From Candidatus Berkelbacteria bacterium (GTDB lineage: Bacteria; Patescibacteriota; UBA1384; XYA2-FULL-43-10; CAINNR01): DNA of 49,417 nucleotides. Positions 46,663 through 49,417 of this stretch are shown piece by piece; the first letter of the stretch is position 1, and each line of letters opens with the position of its first letter. The stretch is taken from contig JAPLVG010000021.1 of assembly GCA_026397235.1 (NCBI GenBank), forward strand, positions 1 through 49,417. Direction: 5' to 3'. Below the pieces are notes generated by a model that was not told the DNA's origin, made no database searches, and saw only the letters and a program-made list of their open reading frames with translations. The position numbers and the translations under genes are program-made.

Positions 46663-47229
46663 TTATAATTGTAACAGAATCACTACGAAAAGGCTCCAAA
46701 CGGGTTTCGTCCCTAAGGGGTCCTTTTCTTTTTTTTGGCTCCGAAAAACAAGTTTTGGTTTCAGAACATCCAAAAAAGCCACAAATTTGCCCTTAGTAAT
46801 TTTGCGCAAAAGTGAAGAGTATTTTCTGTTACTCGGCGCAAGAACGGTCTTCAGTTTTTCTTTTCCGATTAAATAATCAACCAAACAGGCAAAATCGCCA
46901 TCGCTGGTGACAATGATCGCTTTATCAAAATTCTTAAATTCGATCATTGTGTGTAGCACTAACTCTGCATCGCAATTGCCTTTTATTTTTCCATCAGAAT
47001 CACTAAGAGTCGGTTTAAAAATCAGAATATAGCCATATTCCTGTAACATTTGATACAAAACCTGGTTTCCATCAATATAGCCGATAAAATAGTAAGCTTT
47101 TTTGACCTGATATTTATCCTCTAAATATTTTCTGAATTTTTTCAGATCTAATTTCCAACCGAGCTCTTTAATTCCCAAATTCAAATTCTGTCCATCGATA
47201 AAAGCATAATTTTTTGATTCATTCTTCAT
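46663..47229 (-). CDS. NYN-domain (LabA-like) protein
   Basis: YAFIDGQNLNLGIKELGW, KAIIVTSDGDFACLVDYL. Confidence 0.85.
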   Translation of the reverse strand: MKNESKNYAFIDGQNLNLGIKELGWKLDLKKFRKYLEDKYQVKKAYYFIGYIDGNQVLYQMLQEYGYILIFKPTLSDSDGKIKGNCDAELVLHTMIEFKNFDKAIIVTSDGDFACLVDYLIGKEKLKTVLAPSNRKYSSLLRKITKGKFVAFLDVLKPKLVFRSQKKEKDPLGTKPVWSLFVVILLQL

Positions 47230-47315
47230 AGACTTATTATATCAATCTATGACGAAAAGTGAATGTGATTTATCTGTGCGATATCTGCGCAGTAGATCCG
47301 TGGGCTTACCTCAAT

Positions 47316-49127
47316 TTATTTCTTTGCTCGGTTTCGCTGGGTTGCATCCAAAATCTTTTTTCGCAAACGTAGTGCTGTTGGCGTCACTTCCAAGAGTTCG
47401 TCATCTTCCAAAAAGTCGACACATTGTTCAAGTGATAATGTTGTTGGCGGCGTTAGAACTGTGATCATGTCAGAACTGGCAGCTCGAATATTAGTTAACT
47501 GTTTTTCTTTGGTGACATTAATTTCCATATCCCTATCGGTTGGATTTTGACCGACGATCATGCCAGTATAAACCTCGGTTTGCGGTGGAATGAATGTAAT
47601 GCCTCGTTGCTGAGCAATATTTAGTCCGTAAGCCACAGTTTTTCCTGGACCAAAAGCAATTAGAACTCCGGTTCGGCTTTTTGGCAGAGCAGGACCGACT
47701 TTTTCGTATCGTAAAAATAGCGAATTTATAACTGCCGTGCCCTTGGTTGCAGTCATTAAAACATTTCGTAAACCAAGTGTTCCGCGGGTTGGAATTTCAA
47801 AAATTAATCTGGTTGTACCGTCAGCATTTTCATTTTGGTGCATTAGCATTCCTCGGCGACGAGAAATTTCGCCAATAACATTTTGGGCAAAATCACTTTT
47901 TACGTCAATGGTTAGTTCTTCAACTGGCTCAGATAGGATTCCATCAATTTCCCTTGTAATAACTTCCGGTTTCCCGACCTGAAGTTCATAGCCTTCTCGT
48001 CGCAAATTTTCGATAAATACTGACAAGTGAAGTTCGCCGCGGCCGGACAGAATATAATTTGCGTCTTGTGAATCATCAAGTCGCATCGAAACATTAGTTT
48101 CTAATTCTTTTTTGATCCGGTCCAAGAGCTGCCGGGCCGTTACAAATTTCCCTTCGCGTCCGGCAAATGGTGAGGTATTAGCGTAAATTGATATTCGAAG
48201 AGTGGGCTCCTCAATTGCAGGCGCAGGTAACGCTTCTGGATTTAACGGATCGGCAACCGTATAGCCGATTGTGGCATTTTTGAGTCCAGCAATTGAGACA
48301 ATGTCGCCAGATTCAGCTTGAGAGACTTCAACTTTTTTCATCCCAGAATTTAGATAGATTTTTTCAATTTTACCACTGCCGACAACGCCATTTTCATCTA
48401 ACAAAATAATTGGCATACCAGATTTGGCAATACCATTTTTAATTTTTCCAACAGCATATTTACCCATAAAGCTATCATAATCAAGCGCTGAAACTAGCAT
48501 CTGAAACGGCTGCTCGTCGTTTTTTTCCGGCGCCGGGATATAGTCAATAATTGCGTCCAAAATTGGAGTTAGATCAGCATCAGCATTAAAATCTGCCGGC
48601 ATTTCCCTCCAAGCTTTTCCATTACGCCCAAGCGCATAATAAATTGGGAATTCCAATTGCTCGTCGGTTTGTGCCATATCCAAAAATAAATCGTAGGTAT
48701 TGTTTATGGTTTTTTGCAAATCAGCATTTTGTTTGTCAATTTTATTAATAACGACAATAATCTTTAAGCCCAATTCAAATGCTTTCTTTAATACAAATTT
48801 AGTTTGTGGCATCGGCCCTTCCCCAGCATCAATAACCAAAATAGCTCCTTCAGCCATGTTCAGTGTTCGTTCAACTTCACCACCAAAATCAGCGTGCCCA
48901 GGAGTGTCAATGATATTGATTTTCACACCTTTGTAATTAATGGCAGTGTTTTTGGCCAAAATTGTAATTCCCCGCTCGCGTTCCTGATCGTTTGAATCTA
49001 AAATTAGATCTTGGTCCATGTAGGCTTCGTTATCGCGAAAAGTTTTTGACTGTTTCAAAAATCCGTCCACTAGTGTGGTTTTGCCATGATCAACGTGAGC
49101 GATAATTGCAACATTCCTTAATTCCAT
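47316..49127 (-). CDS. typA: GTP-binding protein TypA/BipA
   Basis: [38 protein letters not shown], TypA C-terminal domain. Confidence 0.97.
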   Translation of the reverse strand: MELRNVAIIAHVDHGKTTLVDGFLKQSKTFRDNEAYMDQDLILDSNDQERERGITILAKNTAINYKGVKINIIDTPGHADFGGEVERTLNMAEGAILVIDAGEGPMPQTKFVLKKAFELGLKIIVVINKIDKQNADLQKTINNTYDLFLDMAQTDEQLEFPIYYALGRNGKAWREMPADFNADADLTPILDAIIDYIPAPEKNDEQPFQMLVSALDYDSFMGKYAVGKIKNGIAKSGMPIILLDENGVVGSGKIEKIYLNSGMKKVEVSQAESGDIVSIAGLKNATIGYTVADPLNPEALPAPAIEEPTLRISIYANTSPFAGREGKFVTARQLLDRIKKELETNVSMRLDDSQDANYILSGRGELHLSVFIENLRREGYELQVGKPEVITREIDGILSEPVEELTIDVKSDFAQNVIGEISRRRGMLMHQNENADGTTRLIFEIPTRGTLGLRNVLMTATKGTAVINSLFLRYEKVGPALPKSRTGVLIAFGPGKTVAYGLNIAQQRGITFIPPQTEVYTGMIVGQNPTDRDMEINVTKEKQLTNIRAASSDMITVLTPPTTLSLEQCVDFLEDDELLEVTPTALRLRKKILDATQRNRAKK

Positions 49128-49287
49128 AATGTTTTCTCAACAAAAAAATTGAATAATTTTGTGAATTATTGATTAATAGATCGCCGACAGAGCGCGCTTG
49201 AGACTTCTACCAAACAATATTTGTATACTATAATAGTACGCTGTTTTTCTTAATTTGTCAAGAACATTTTTGTCATTTGTTAGCCCA

Positions 49288-49346
49288 AAATTAAAATTGC
49301 ACCTGTCCACGCTTAAAACACCCATATTTCCAAATTAAAATTGCAC
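49288..49346. repeat. Direct repeat pair AAATTAAAATTGCAC
   Basis: AAATTAAAATTGCACCTG and AAATTAAAATTGCACTTG 44 bp apart. Confidence 0.85.
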
Positions 49347-49397
49347 TTGCACTTTTGCTCTAAACTTTAATCTAAACAATTAAAGAAAAGGAGCTAA

Positions 49398-49417
49398 ATG
49401 TCGCAACTGCACAAAAG
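49398..49417 (+). CDS. Start of a truncated ORF (MSQLHK..), possibly a transposase
   Basis: AAAGGAG SD and ATG at 49398, runs off the window. Confidence 0.4.

Noticed and set aside
46663-46740. Possible programmed frameshift at the end of the NYN gene (AAAAGGACCCCTTAGGGACG hairpin, repeated K/F-rich end)
   Set aside because: The ORF already covers the domain; no downstream continuation in another frame was recognised.

Overview
AT-rich window that looks like a Candidate Phyla Radiation / Patescibacteria-type chromosome (inference from the gene set, reduced proteins and an intron-bearing 16S gene). Most of it is ordinary: a lower-glycolysis block (pfkB-type kinase, fba, pgk, gap, tpiA) with an embedded [FeFe]-hydrogenase plus NuoF-like subunit, translation genes (rpsB, tsf, frr, proS, prfA, prmC, rpmE, gatCAB, typA), uvrC, ligA, clpP, tig and similar. 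The unusual material is in the RNA genes and intergenic DNA. (1) A stand-alone 16S rRNA gene of about 3.3 kb (minus strand) carries a group I-like intron with a LAGLIDADG ORF, a second LAGLIDADG-containing insertion whose ORF is broken by a 7-bp tandem duplication, and two copies of a dispersed ~85-bp palindromic repeat in variable helices. (2) A tRNA gene is interrupted by palindromic inserts on both sides of its D-loop and, in the anticodon loop, by an insert holding a complete tRNA-Ile(GAU) flanked by a perfect 15-bp inverted repeat; the tRNA 3' end is repeated ~1 kb downstream. (3) At least seven tiny, visibly GC-richer, monocistronic ORFs with their own SD and, in most cases, an intrinsic terminator abutting or overlapping the stop codon are scattered between housekeeping genes. 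(4) Several families of short palindromic or 'ATCCGTG' intergenic repeats occur. No CRISPR array was seen. The right edge probably enters an insertion sequence.
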